The notes beneath the pieces are model-generated. The model saw nothing but the letters and a program-made list of their open reading frames with translations. It was not told where the DNA came from and searched no databases. A stretch of 64,000 nt of DNA from Poecilobothrus nobilitatus (taxonomy: Eukaryota > Arthropoda > Insecta > Diptera > Dolichopodidae): assembly GCA_947095535.1 (NCBI GenBank), contig OX352772.1, forward strand, positions 42,489,445 through 42,553,444. Reading direction: 5' to 3'. A program made the translations under genes and the position numbers. Shown here piece after piece: positions 47,879 to 60,344 of this stretch (positions within the stretch are counted from its first letter, which is position 1; each line of letters starts with the position of its first letter).

Positions 47879-50800
47879 TTCAAGTCCACTTTTTCATACG
47901 TTTTTTTTTTTTTGTCGAAAAACTATACATAATTTCTGTCACTATTTTACCTTTGGTCAAAGTTAACTTTTATTTAGGGCTCTATACTTTTAATCTTTCG
48001 ATTTATCATTAAAAAAAAGTTTTTTTTTTCAGTACCTCTTGATTATTTCTTGCATTGACAATACCAACAGAACAAAATTTAAAACAAAGAAAAATACATT
48101 TAATAATTTTCAAGTTAAAAAAGTAAAAAATTTCGATATTTTATAAAAAAAAAAAAAAAAAAAGTACCTACAAATTTCATTTTAATATAATATTCGTCAT
48201 ATTTGAATGAATATTTCATAACGAAAACTTAAATCGAAAATAAACAAATTTGATAAAAACGTAAAAGAAAAAAACTTCAAATAAGTCAAACAAACAATAA
48301 TTCGATTTTATCAAAGAAGACTTTTGTTTTTATAGTATCTTTGTATCTACCTATGTTTGAAAATACCATGTACAATTACAAAAATATCTGTAACATAAAA
48401 GTTCAATTTACAATACAAAAAAAAATTTCTTTTCAAGGTTAAATTAAATCCCAATTAAAAAATATTTGTTTCCAATTACCAGATTTATTTGTTCCTTCAA
48501 AAAAAATGTTTAAAAAACTCAATAAGTAGAGTTCAGTGATAAAAAATATTGTTAAAAAATTGACATAATATAGGAGTTGTTATTGAAATCTCTAATTTTA
48601 AAATCCCTGAATGACATTATTGGAAATCACCTGACCACCACTTTATCTTTAATAAAAACTGTTTTTGCACATGGCTGGTAAAACTCATGAAATTCAGACT
48701 TAATTTAAAAAAAATCTCTTGAATTTTCAATGCTGAGAATTTCAAAACTATATTTTCTCTAAAAATAAGGATAAGGATTTCGGATTATGTATGTTACTTC
48801 GGAATTTGATACTAACTCAGATAATACATTTGAAAAACTTTGATAATATTCTGTATGTACATTTGTTTATTAGGTATTTAAATTTTTATAAAAGCCCGTA
48901 AACTCAGTTAAAAATTTTTTAAACTACCAAAAAAAAAAAAATATTTTTTAGAAGTACATAATATGTAATGTATATTAGAACGATTAAAGATTATAAATAA
49001 TTAGAATGTTTACGACCGAAAAATCATACGTTAGATTTAAATTTAAAGTTTAGTTTTCTAACAAGATGAAATATTGAGATGAGATATTGATGAAAAAAAA
49101 AAGTAAAATCAAATAAATATTTACAGTAAAATTTAAAAAGTGAAATATCGAAAATTTTGAAAATAAAAATTTTAATCAATAATTCGACCTGTATTTATCA
49201 TTAAATCCATATTTTCATATAATAATATATAGCCTCGTCGCCATACATTTAATAAAATTCGGATATTTAACATGAAATAGCAAAAAAAAAAAATAATTAA
49301 CACTATATTTGTATATTGTGCCAAAATTATTTTGTAGATATAATAAAAATAAAAATCATTTTTTTATTTTTGATCGAAAAAGAAAAATAAAATTTTATCT
49401 TGTATTGGATTTTAATTACAAGTTAATAATCAAAGAAAGAAAAAAAATTATATACATATGTATGTATATGTATTTTTAGTTAAAGGAAATTTTTTTTTTT
49501 TATTTCTTCGAATCATAAATTTGGAATAAATTATTTTATTGATTCGATTATGTAAATTAGAATTACTTTTTGTTTTTTTGTAATTTTTACTGTATTTGTT
49601 TTCATAATTTAATTTCTACAATTTAAAATAAGGGAAAATAAAATTTAAAAAAAAAAAAGAGAAAAAAAAAAATCAATATGAAATTTTATTAATATTCAAA
49701 AGTCAATAATGTTTGGAAAAGTTTTCTTTTTTTTTTTTGTTAAAATGAAAACCTTTTTTTCAATGTGGTAGTTTTTGAACATTTTTATATTTTTTGTTGT
49801 TTTTTTTTTCATCATTTATCTTTTTTTTTGTGATTCTTAGTTAATAATTTTAGTTTTAGTTTAGTATTGCCCAAAATGTCAAATATTTTCTTTTTTCATT
49901 GATCTTATATTTAAAAAAAAAAAAAAAAAAAAAACAAAATAAAACTATAAAAATTAAAACGTTTTTATGCTTTGTTATTTTAAAATGTTTGATGTTTCTA
50001 CCCATGTTTAACTTTCTAAAAAAAAAAAAAAAATACAAAATACAAAAAACAAAAAACAATAATAAAATAGTGAACTAAATGAATCATTTCTATATATATA
50101 CGAACCATTTTAATTGTATAATTTCCTAAAATAAATTTTTTATATTTTTAATAGATTTCATTTTAAAAATGAATAAAAAAAGAAAATTAAATTTAAGTTT
50201 TTAAATTATATTTTATATTAGATATTGATTATATTTGAGACGATCTTAGCTTTTATTGGACCATTCAAATATTTTTTTTTTTTTTTAATCTGATATGATT
50301 TATAAATCGAATTAAATTTTAAAATTCAAAAATAGTTAAATAAAAATTTTGTATTAATTTTTTAATTAAAAAATAAAATTAATTTGTTTTTTAATATTAA
50401 CCCTTATATAACTACCAAAAAAAAATAAAAAAAGAAGAATATTTTTGATGTTCATTTCTTTTCGTTTCAAAAAAAAAAAAAAATTCTAAGAATTTTTTTG
50501 TTTTAATTTTATCATTTCTAATATAGATTTTAAAAAAGCACAGAAAAGAATATTAAAAAAAAAAAAAATCAAACGAATTTTGATTTATTGTCATTATAAA
50601 ATATTTATATAGTTTATAATGCACATAATCATAATATGAATTCTGGTTTTTAAAGTATAAAAAACAAAAAAAAAAAAAACTTTAAAAGTTGTTGGGCAAA
50701 TTTTTGTATGGTTAAAGCAAAACTAGTTTTTCTTTTTATTTTGTTTATTTTTTTAAAGATGATGTCATTGACTTATAAGGAACAAAAATCGTAATTATAA

Positions 50801-53800
50801 ATATTATGTACAATTAAAATGCATTACCTCGAATTTGTATTTTAAATAACATTAAAAATAGATTCATTTTCGTCAAATATATTAATAAATATAATTAATA
50901 AAACTGTTTTTTTTTTTTTTAAATTATTTAAAAACAACAAAAAAAAAAATGGATTTTTAATTACAATAGAATCATTTGAAATGCACACTAAATGTATCAT
51001 ATATAAAAATAACTTTTTAATATCAGTTATATTCTATTATAAATTCAAAAACACAAAATAACGCTTTAATAAATACTATGTAGACAAGTTTAATAAGGAA
51101 ATTACAAAACAAAAAAATAAAAAACAAAAATGAAAAATCAATAAAAAGCATATTGTTGAACGTTATTTATGTTAACAGTTTTGTTATTCTTAATTTTTTA
51201 TTAATACACTTTGTAATTGATAATAACATAACTTACTTAATTTGTATGCATATAGTTTTGTATTAAAATATGATATAAGATATTTTTGCCTTGTACAGAT
51301 ACTTTTAGGCATATATTTACTGCTTTCTATATATTTTTATTCGTCATCCGTCGGATTAAAAAAAGAAAAAAAAAACTGTTAATTTTTAAATTTTGGATGA
51401 GACTTGAATTAGTTTACTATCTTTGATCGATACGTTCTATTACTTTTTAAGGTTTCTTTAATTTATTTATCAGTTTTAGAAGTCATAAAAATCAATTTTA
51501 TTCTTCATTAATTATTATTTGTAACCTTAAAATTATTTCAGTTTAATTAGCTAATTACATGAGTAAATATTTCAACATTTATTTTTACTTGTAAAGAAAA
51601 TTTATAAACAAAGCTTTAGTAAAAACACAAATCAAAATAGGTACGAAAAAAGTATATTAATAATCCTTGAATGTATACAACAAAAATGCATACAATATTT
51701 AAGTCACTTAATTTCGGTAAAATGAAAAATTTGGAGCAATGAACTATTCATAAATAATAAAAAAAAAAAAAAAATATCATTAAATTATGTTACCAACATT
51801 CAAATACATATTTTGTCTTTATGACGGAATTACAATATTCCACCTAATATGTATAGACACATAATATATATACATAGATACATATAATACAAAAAAATAA
51901 TATATTATAGTAGTACTTCTTCTACTATTTTCATTGGTATCAAGTTTATTCTACACTTTGAATTGCATTCGTGATAGCATCATAATTTTTTAGAAGTGTA
52001 ATTTTAACAATTTGCATGAATGATGATAACTAAAAAACAACTACTGACATACAGCTGCTTATATTATTACTGATATGTTAATGGCATGAAATGTATTTTT
52101 TATAATATTATATTTATTTATACATAATAGAGTTTTTAATTCTTTTAAAATACAATTCTATTGGAGAAACAAAACAAAATAGATTTTATAAGTTGTATAT
52201 TTGTATATCCATTAACTTATACATAGTTAATTTGCCCTTCTAAATATATTAAAGAAAATAATTTTCAAGGACTTACTTAACGAATCATACAAGGATCTAA
52301 ATAAGATATTATTATGTTTTATTTTTTCAGCTGATTTGAGTTCTTTTATAATTAAAACTTTATTTAATTAAATTAAAAATGTTTATGATTTCTTTTATAT
52401 TTTCTTATATGTATTTATATTTTAAATTGGGGGAAATCATAATATAAGTATAGCAGTTTTGAACAATTCTGTAATATTACTCATTGTTGTTTACTATTGT
52501 ATTACAAACCGCAGTTTGTAATTCCCTTAATATAAGAAATTAAATATGACTAGTTAAAAATAATTTATTTTAAATTTGTAAACTTCTAAAAATATTTTAA
52601 AAATACTTAAATTAAATTTTAAATCTTTAAAATACAAATTCGAAATATAAGTTGTATGTGTCATTATAAATAAAGATTTATTAAATTCACCTTTGATAAA
52701 TAGAATATTTATTTATATTAAAAAAAACCATTTAACAACTTGTATTTTTTTTTTTGTTATATATATCTATTTATATATATAAATTCTATATATCTGAATT
52801 TATATATATATATATGAACATATATAGATTTCGTACAAATTATGTAAAAATAAATGTAAAATTATAGTTTTCATTTAATGTGATGCTGAAAATAAAAATA
52901 AAAACACTAAACAAACCTATAAATTTAAATACAACTTTAAATATTATTCACTGAATTTTTGCGATCATTGCTTTTGTAAATATGTATTTTTTCTGAAAAA
53001 TTACATAGGTATTTTATCTCTTGGTATTTTATTGAATTTTAGTTATTTTTTTTTTATTTAAAATTAAACTATACGTCATCATATAAACCTTTTTATTTAA
53101 TTGTAAACAAAGATAATTCTTTTTAAAATTAATGAACAACAAAAATAATATTTTATCGAAGTTATATTTTTAAATTCTATAAAAATTTAAAGAAATTTTT
53201 TTTTTTTTGCAATTGGTAAAAATATAATATTTAAAAGCTAAAAAAGAAAAAGTTATTTTTAGAAATGAAATTAAACATGCGAAATATTTAGCTCAACATA
53301 CAAACATATAAATATTATAAGGAAAAATATTGAAATAAGATTTTTTTCAACTGAAAATTTTATAAACAAAACACATATTTGTTAAATTCAGAAAAAATTC
53401 TAATATTCTTCGGAGAAATGATTAATTCAAATATTAAAATTGAATTAAATATTATGTTATTTTCTTTTATAAAAATATTTAAAAAAAAAAAAACTATTGA
53501 ATTTGTGAAAAACAAAAAGAAAACATAAATATTCTGAAAGGAAAATACATATAAAAATAAATTTATAAAAAAAGAAAATTGTTATTTCTAAGAATTTCTG
53601 GTTAATTTTATTATCTAGTTGTACAATTAGACAGTTTGCAAAGAAATTTGAATCTATCATAGCCACAAGTAACAAAACTTTTATTTATTACATAAAAGTA
53701 TTAAAGTTAAATTAAATAGAAAAATAAAAATATACTCTGAAAATTTAATATGACATATCGTTTCAAACGTGCAGTGCAGCATTAAAGAATAATGAAAAGT

Positions 53801-54599
53801 AGATGATACGCTTACCCGATGAGCGGGAAAATAAAATGTATTAAAATTCAGATAACTTTCCACAATAATTCCGCATTAAACTTACAATTTATAACGGAGG
53901 AATAAAATCACGCTTAAAGCCAACACTTACAAGTTTTTGTTCTTGTAACATGTTTATATTAGCTTACGTAGGTACCTAATACATAACAAATTAATTACGC
54001 AGTAGTAACGGAAATTTACGATACAAATGTACATATTTTTTTTTATATAATAAAATATTGTTACCACCATTTTCAAACATAACTTTAAAATATTGATACA
54101 CAATTTTTTTTTTTTTTACAAAATTACTTATAATTGCATTCAGTAAAATTAAATAAAGAATACAAAAGAAATATATTAATGCATGGGTGTTAATAATTAG
54201 CACTGACGACAACAATTGGAATATTATCAAAAGACACTAATTTCAAGAAAATAAATTTGGGACTGGTCATGAACTCTGAAAATATTATCGAAAATAAAAT
54301 TATTATTCCATTTATGTTCTTGATTTTTCTTTACTGAAAACAAATACTGTCAATGAAGTTAGATTATATATTTTTTTTTTAATTTTCAAACTTTATCATT
54401 AAAAATATTATATAAATAATACTGAAGCATTTTTTAAATATATATAATTTAACACTAAGTAATTTGCACATATTTTTTTTTATTATTATAAATTATCAGA
54501 TTACCACTTTTTAAAATATTAAATTTCAATATAGAAAATTTATACTTATTAATCATAAATATTATATTTTTATATTGTAAGAAATTGTTGTTAACTCAC
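47879..54599. other. AT-rich intronic DNA adjoining the kinase exon
   Basis: Long and homopolymer-rich, with no transposon ends recognised. A patch near 53740-53960 is less biased, and a minus-strand frame there (53681-53863, 60 residues) has no motif. A small open segment near 48600-48720 is readable on both strands. The end at 54594-54599 is the intron donor. Confidence 0.5.
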
Positions 54600-55374
54600 C
54601 TAAATAATTGTCTTAAATACATATAATCTGGTTGTTCTTCAAAACGTAAGCTTCGACAGTAATTTAAATACATTGAAAATTCAGCTGGAAAACCTTTACA
54701 TAAAACTTCAATTGGTGTTGACATTTTCTTTTCTGAAATTTTTTCATATTTTTGTTTTTTATTTGTTGCTTTCATTCCTTGCCATGGTAAAGTACCACGA
54801 TTAAAATACATCATAACATATCCTAATGATTCCATATCATCACGTCTTGATTGTTCAATACCCAAATGAGCATTGATTGATGCATATCTAGCTGTACCAG
54901 TTAAATTTTTATCTTCACGATATCCTATATGTTGTTTACTACGTGGATCACGATATTTTTTCGCTAATCCAAAATCAATTAAAAATAATTTATTGCAGTG
55001 TCGACCAATACCCATTAGGAAATTATCCGGTTTTATATCACGGTGAATAAAGAATTTCATGTGCAAAAATTCTAATCGACCAATCATTTGATCGACCAAC
55101 ATTAAAACAGTTTTTATTGTAAAATGACGACTACAAAATGTAAATAAATCTTCCAATGATGGACCTAGTAAATCCATAACCAAAGTGTTGTAGTTTTTTT
55201 CAGTTCCATAATATCGAATTCGTGGTATTCCAACACCACCAGATAAAATTCGATATAATTTGTATTCGTACAGAAGTTGTGGATGACGTGCAGATACACT
55301 TTCTATTTTAATGGCAACTTCCTCGCCACATTGAACACTCATACCCAAATATATATCACCAAATGATCCGCTCC
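54600..55374 (-). CDS. CkIalpha: Casein kinase I alpha, main kinase-domain exon
   Basis: This exon encodes residues 22-280 of casein kinase I alpha, a constitutively active Ser/Thr kinase that acts in the cytoplasm and nucleus and, in animals, on Wnt, Hedgehog and circadian-clock substrates. It starts after TTTCAG (AG at 55376-55375) and ends AG|GTGAGT at 54600, leaving a split Arg codon. Visible features are the Gly loop [11 protein letters not shown] (22-32), catalytic Lys-44 (VAIKIES), HRDIKPDN with Asp-134 and Asn-139, DFG at 155-157, and the CK1 hallmark SIN (187-189) in place of the usual APE motif. The [11 protein letters not shown] and KKYRDPRS signatures point to CK1alpha rather than delta/epsilon or gamma. 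No frameshift or missing catalytic residue is seen. Codons are strongly A/T-ending, like the surroundings. Identification is from family knowledge; no search was run. Confidence 0.97.
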
Positions 55375-55613
55375 CTGAAAAATAAATTATTTATTTTTAA
55401 TAATTTAATATTTACTTAGTTTTTTTCTTTTAATAAAATTTATATAATATGTAACATTTAAAATATAAAGCAAACGTTCATTCAAATCAATTCAAATGTG
55501 TTATATATCATTCAAGAAAATGTACACAGTAATATATACAGGTTTTATTAAAGGACATTTTCTTTATTTAAAATTTTAACCTAATTTAAAAAAAATATAT
55601 ATATATTACGTAC
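55375..55613 (-). other. CkIalpha: CK1alpha intron 1
   Basis: A 239-bp intron with donor GTACGT (55613-55608) and acceptor TTTCAG (ending 55375). It interrupts the Gly-loop codon GGG after its first base, inside the nucleotide-binding loop. Confidence 0.93.
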
Positions 55614-55677
55614 CAATTTTACGGATAATTCGGTATTTGCCCCCCACAAGAACTTCATTTCCCCGTAAATCCTTCAT
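55614..55677 (-). CDS. CkIalpha: Casein kinase I alpha, first coding exon
   Basis: ATG at 55677-55675 opens MKDLRGNEVLVGGKYRIIRK plus Ile-21 and one base of Gly-22. The sequence VGGKYRIIRKIG is the conserved start of the CK1 kinase domain and runs directly into GSGSFGD in the next exon. The exon is 64 nt, phase 1 at its end, and the splice joins cleanly to 55374. The start fits: it lies within an AAAATG context, the preceding minus-strand sequence has in-frame stops, and the length of the N-terminal extension suits the family. Confidence 0.93.
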
Positions 55678-56300
55678 TTTTTTCAACGAAAATTGTTACA
55701 ATTTATATAAAGAAACTCGTTCAATTTGTTAATTTTAATTTTTCATCCAATTCAACAAATGTTGAAAAATTAACACAAAAAATTTTTATATATAGATTTT
55801 GACCTTAAGAAAAATATAAAATATTTTTTTTTTTGCAATATTTTGGTATTTTCTAAAATACACAATTTCAAATTAATATTTATAAACCAAATATAAAAGA
55901 GAATAATTTTTAATTTTTTTTTTTTTGATTTTTATTTTAAAACGTGATTTTTTTCCTTTCAAAATTAACACAATTCAAGAAAAATTCCAACTTCCTAATA
56001 ACCTACGCAAATCGATTCCAACACCACAATCACTCTATCCGAAATTAGGATCTTAAAATATTTTCACTTATTTGAATATTTTTATTATTTTTTAAATATT
56101 TTTAGTTATTATTTTACATATATGAGATTTAAAAAAAAAAAAGAACTTTTAATATGTCAAGTTAATTTTTCTGCCATTTTTTCATATCGACATGATAAAG
56201 TCGAAGATCTAATAGAAACTGAAGAAAGATGGCGTCGAAATTGACATTCTACATAAAAATGTCAAAAAAAAGTACTCGTTTTCAGAAAAATTTCGAATAA
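55678..56300 (-). promoter_or_regulatory. Probable CK1alpha 5' UTR and promoter region
   Basis: This is the upstream region of CK1alpha. It is less uniformly AT-rich than the intron between 55985 and 56050 and between 56160 and 56290. It includes an AAGATGGCGTCG word at 56226-56237, a second ATGGC on the minus strand near 56173, and the perfect inverted repeat TTGACATT / AATGTCAA at 56241-56265. ATGGC-type words are frequent near metazoan start sites. No TATA box can be singled out and the exact transcription start is not visible. Confidence 0.35.
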
Positions 56301-56949
56301 GAGAATCGTTCAGAAATTTTGTCAAGAAATTAAATTTTTTTTTAATAAATATGACATTGACAATTAGTTACAACTAAAATTTTTAATTATTTTAACTAAA
56401 AATTAATAATATTTATTTATATATGTTATTACTATTACAAAGTTATATTTTATAGCAAATTTAAAATAAGAAAATATATATTATACTTTTAGCGCAGAAG
56501 ATCCACTTATTATAGTTTATTTTGATATAAAAGTAGTCATTCAAAATTTCAGTTATAAAAAAGAATTCAAGTATTTATTTTGTATATTTTAAAATATTCG
56601 AAAAATACTCATATTTTTCGAGAATTAAAAAACCGAATAACGATTATGTCTTGTCTATTTTATTTGGAAAATTAATAAAGACATCATTAGTTTATTTACA
56701 AAATTTGAATACTTTTTGTTAATAAAAAAATTACTAAAGTTTTTTCTTTTTTTTCATCAAATTAAGAAATATGCAAGCTACTACAATTATTTTACGATTA
56801 ATTTGTAGTGTACCTTGAAGGTGAGCAAATTATCGTAAAAACTTTTAATTGAAACTGACAAGTGACAAGTGAAAATCAAATGAAAATTTTTTCATTTTAC
56901 TATTCCATTTAAAATCAAAATTCAAAACTTATAATTTTAAAATTGAATC

Positions 56950-57057
56950 ATGAATGTTAAGGTTTCGCGCAGCTTATCACGTGCACGTCATTTACAAGCA
57001 AAAGTTCTTCAAAATTTTCTTTCCAAAAAATTATCTGCATTTCTGTCTTGTGTATAA
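56950..57057 (+). CDS. Short open frame, possible first exon of a divergent gene
   Basis: ATG 56950 opens 35 codons (MNVKVSRSLSRARHLQAKVL and on to LSCV) ending TAA at 57055. The first half is GC-richer than anything nearby and basic, like a mitochondrial or nucleolar N-terminus. It faces away from CK1alpha, with starts about 1.27 kb apart, so a shared divergent promoter is conceivable. A real gene would splice out before the stop (a GTT at about 57004 or GTGTAT at 57050 are the nearest donor-like words, both weak). No downstream exon was found. Longer frames overlapping it on both strands (56954-57169) are Ile/Phe-rich and less convincing. Product not recognised. Confidence 0.22.
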   Translation: MNVKVSRSLSRARHLQAKVLQNFLSKKLSAFLSCV

Positions 57058-58890
57058 CTATATAATTATTTTCCAATTCATAGGTGACCACGTAGATTAC
57101 AAATTTGCAATTATAATAATTTTCTTTTTTAATTTGGAAAATACAATTCGGTAGAATTTTTAGTTGCAAATAGGTATAAAAATTACAAAATTTAATAGGT
57201 ACATAAAATACAAAAATTAAGATAAATTAAATATAATTTATAAACTTTTTTGTAAGGGATAATAAAAGCATTAATGTTAGTAAAATCACAACTGCATTAT
57301 TTTTAAAATACTTATGCATAAACTGATCATTAGTATAATAACATCAACTTTTAAATAAAATATACATGCATGTATGTACATACTCCATACTGAGAAGTAT
57401 TCTAATTTCTAATAGAATACGAAATTATTAGAGTAGGAATCTAAGATTCTAGGTCTTATCTCTGAAATTAATTTTAATTCTAAATGCCATAAATTAATAA
57501 AAAAAAAATATAAACGAAATTATAACCATACTTAATAAGACTGTGAAAATAATACATTACAAATTAACGCTAAGTTTGCTTTAAGACTACGTATTTAATT
57601 ATGATACATTAGTCATAAAAAATTTCTTCGTCATCATATTAGAAATTTTAAATTTGCAGATGATACAGGTTTACAAGAAACAAAACAAAAAACTGCTTTT
57701 TTTGCTGATTTTTTTGCTTTATTTTATACATTAGTTTTAATAATTTAAATAATCTGTAAATCTTTCTTTCACAATATTTTGAAATAATTATTTTACAAAT
57801 ATGTATGTATATAAATATGAGATCTATATATACATGTGTAGCTATGTAATATAATATGTAACAAACAATTCATATATGTATGTATGTAATTAAATAAATG
57901 TATATATGTATAAGTATACTGTGTTTTCATAAAAGAAATATGTACATACGTATATATATTTATATGTTCGCTTACAATTGTTATAATATAATGTTAATAC
58001 ATAAAATAAAATGCCGAAAATTGTATCATAGTCCATACCAACGCAAATTAAAAGAGATCTTATCACCTGTGCTTTGATCAATTTTATATCAAATAGGTAT
58101 CAATTTGGAAAAAAAAAAGAATGAATGTATTCAAAATTTTGTTAAAAAGTAAAACGTAATTAGGGCATAAAAAAATGAATCTACATATAAATTTATACAT
58201 AATGGTTTTTTATATAAAATATATACATGTATGTACATATGTATGTATGTACGCATGCTTATTCCATCTAGGTATCTTTATGGACTATGAATGAATATGA
58301 TAATACATTATGTAGTTACATTACAACTGCTATTTTTTAAATCAGGTAGGTATCAGTTACATCAAATTTAAAATAATTTTGAAAAGTGGATCAGTTTAAA
58401 TTTAGGTTCATTTTGTTATAATTTTATGTTCGCGTTCCAATTAAAAAAAAAGGGTTTAGTAATTAGTTATAAAATATATAGACTTAAAAAAATTTATTGT
58501 CCATATGATTGATTGACTGTGATTCCATTAGCATTTGTTTACAGAAATTTTTGTATAGGTACCTCTTTCTTACTCTCTTACGCATAAACTAAAAGCTTTG
58601 ACACTTTTTAGCGCATTTTGTAGTTGTGCCGTTGTACGTTGTACGTAGAAGAATAGAAAATGATGTACATATGTATGTATACAAATACATGATATAAGAT
58701 GCATCATCGATAGAGAATGAAAATACCGTTGAAAAAATAATGAAGAAAAATGATAAAAAGAAAAACAATAAATGTGACAAAATATATTTTATTAACACTG
58801 GCAAATGACAATATAAGTTTGATAATAATTTCGTTAGAAATTATATCGTCAAAACTATAGGAGTCTTCGCGTAAAAATGGAAACTAGCCT
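57058..58890. other. AT-rich intergenic DNA, nothing recognised
   Basis: TATG/TACA microsatellites occur at 57790-57960 and 58205-58260. Minus-strand frames at 57890-58081 and 58589-58804 are low-complexity and were not accepted. Confidence 0.5.
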
Positions 58891-59095
58891 TACAACGGAG
58901 GATCGGAGGATTTGAGGAAATTTTTGACAGAAATTGTTGTTGTTTCATATATAAAAAATATGCACAGATCCTCCGATTCTAGACTAAAATATCCTCTACC
59001 TTACGAAATTTTTCATTCGCACTCTTGCGGAGAACTGCCAAATTTTCTCATTTGCACCGTTGCGGAATCTGGCCGTGCACTCTAATGAACTTTAG
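58891..59095. repeat. GC-richer patch with inverted and direct repeats
   Basis: ATCGGAGGAT at 58902-58911 is inverted as ATCCTCCGAT at 58968-58977. Next to it, CATTCGCACTCTTGCGG (59014) is repeated as CATTTGCACCGTTGCGG (59049), period 35, each followed by a GCC-containing word. It is probably a fragment of a transposable element; the family is unknown. Confidence 0.4.
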
Positions 59096-60344
59096 CTAAT
59101 AGCATACCTCAAAAAATCTGCGAAGTGTAATTATAACTTGTTTTATCTGATGATTCGAATCCAGAAACCTGTGATTAGAAACTCAATTATTATTATCACT
59201 ATTAGTAATGTGTAAACAGATCACACGTGTAATCTATATGTAGTTTCTCTTTCCCTAAAGTTTTAAAAAATGTTGACGCATTTGTCTTTTTTTAACAAAC
59301 CGCTTTAAGTTTTTAATATATAATATTATTTTTATTAGAAACTTATATTAGCTTATACCTATGTATATCAATCAATAATCAATATCAATAAAAGCCGTTT
59401 CCATGTGTCTAAATTGCATCCATTCGAATGAACCTGCAGATTTACTGAACTGAACTTTTTTTCAAAAACTACGACATACAGATGTCAAAGAAGTAAAGGC
59501 ATTGATTGCCAGATAGTTTTTAGAAAATAGTACCTAAGAACAACCGTTTTTTTTTCTTTATTTTAAAAATGTTTAGAACAAATATAAATTCTGGATTGTT
59601 TTCAGTGATTAAGTGATTAATATTATTTAATTTAATTAAGAAACCAGGGTGCCTTTGAAAATTTTACATGTATATTGGTTTTTTGAAAGTTTGAATTTTT
59701 TTTTTTTTTTAATAAAATTTCCACTTTAAACTGCAATATCGCAAAAACGGTAACACCTAATTAAGATGAAACAAGATGTATATTAAAGATAGTATTATTC
59801 TCTACAATATTGTAGAAAATGGTTTCTGTATACTATCGTAGATGAAAAATATAACGGTTTAAGTGAATTACTGCAAAATGTTACAAAATTTTTAAAATAA
59901 TCAATTTGACCCTTAAATGATTTTGTTGATAAAAATCATGTTCTATGAAATATAGGTGACGTCACTAGGTACCGTTATGTAAAATTTCAAGGCAATCGTA
60001 CAATGTACCTAAAGTAAAGTATATCCAAATTTGCTTGTGTGCCAACTGCCAATAAATTCAAATAGCATTTAAACTTCATATAATAGAACATAATACTACA
60101 GTTAAACCCAGAGGTTAAACTAAAAAGAGAAGAGATACTTATATGTAAGTGTATAATATGGCTTATTTTCAATAGCCTATGACATACCATTATCAGTGTT
60201 TATACCTCATGTCAATGTATTAAAACGGCCACAAATTGCAAATTAAATTATTATATTTTTGTTCATATTTTTATTCTTCGTTAATACAAAATACTTCTAC
60301 TTTCGTGCAACTTAAGAAAACTAATTTTAATAAATTATTTTTTA
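59096..60344. other. Intergenic DNA, probably old repeat debris
   Basis: Moderately AT-rich, with no gene. The patches at 59390-59540 and 59730-60060 are less AT-rich than the surrounding DNA and may be old repeat debris, but no ends or frames are visible. Confidence 0.45.

Larger units (their letters stand above)
8282..54599 (-). other. CkIalpha: CK1alpha intron 2, about 46 kb
   Basis: The intron runs from the donor GTGAGT (54599-54594) after the kinase exon to the acceptor at 8283-8282, or to 6706-6705 for the distal exon. It separates the bulk of the kinase domain from its last 20 or so residues. It holds transposable elements on both strands, simple repeats and a few GC-richer islands listed separately, including one candidate exon at 27024-27153. 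Both splice sites are canonical and the phases match exactly. Confidence 0.85.

Noticed and set aside
47650..48012. Frames of 79 and 109 residues over the SINE
   Set aside because: They translate the SINE and its A-rich tail.
48590..48720. Short exon-like patch open on both strands
   Set aside because: Under 36 codons, with no splice signals and no matching phase.
53681..53863. 60-residue minus-strand frame just downstream of the kinase exon
   Set aside because: No splice context in phase with CK1alpha and no recognisable motif; likely chance.
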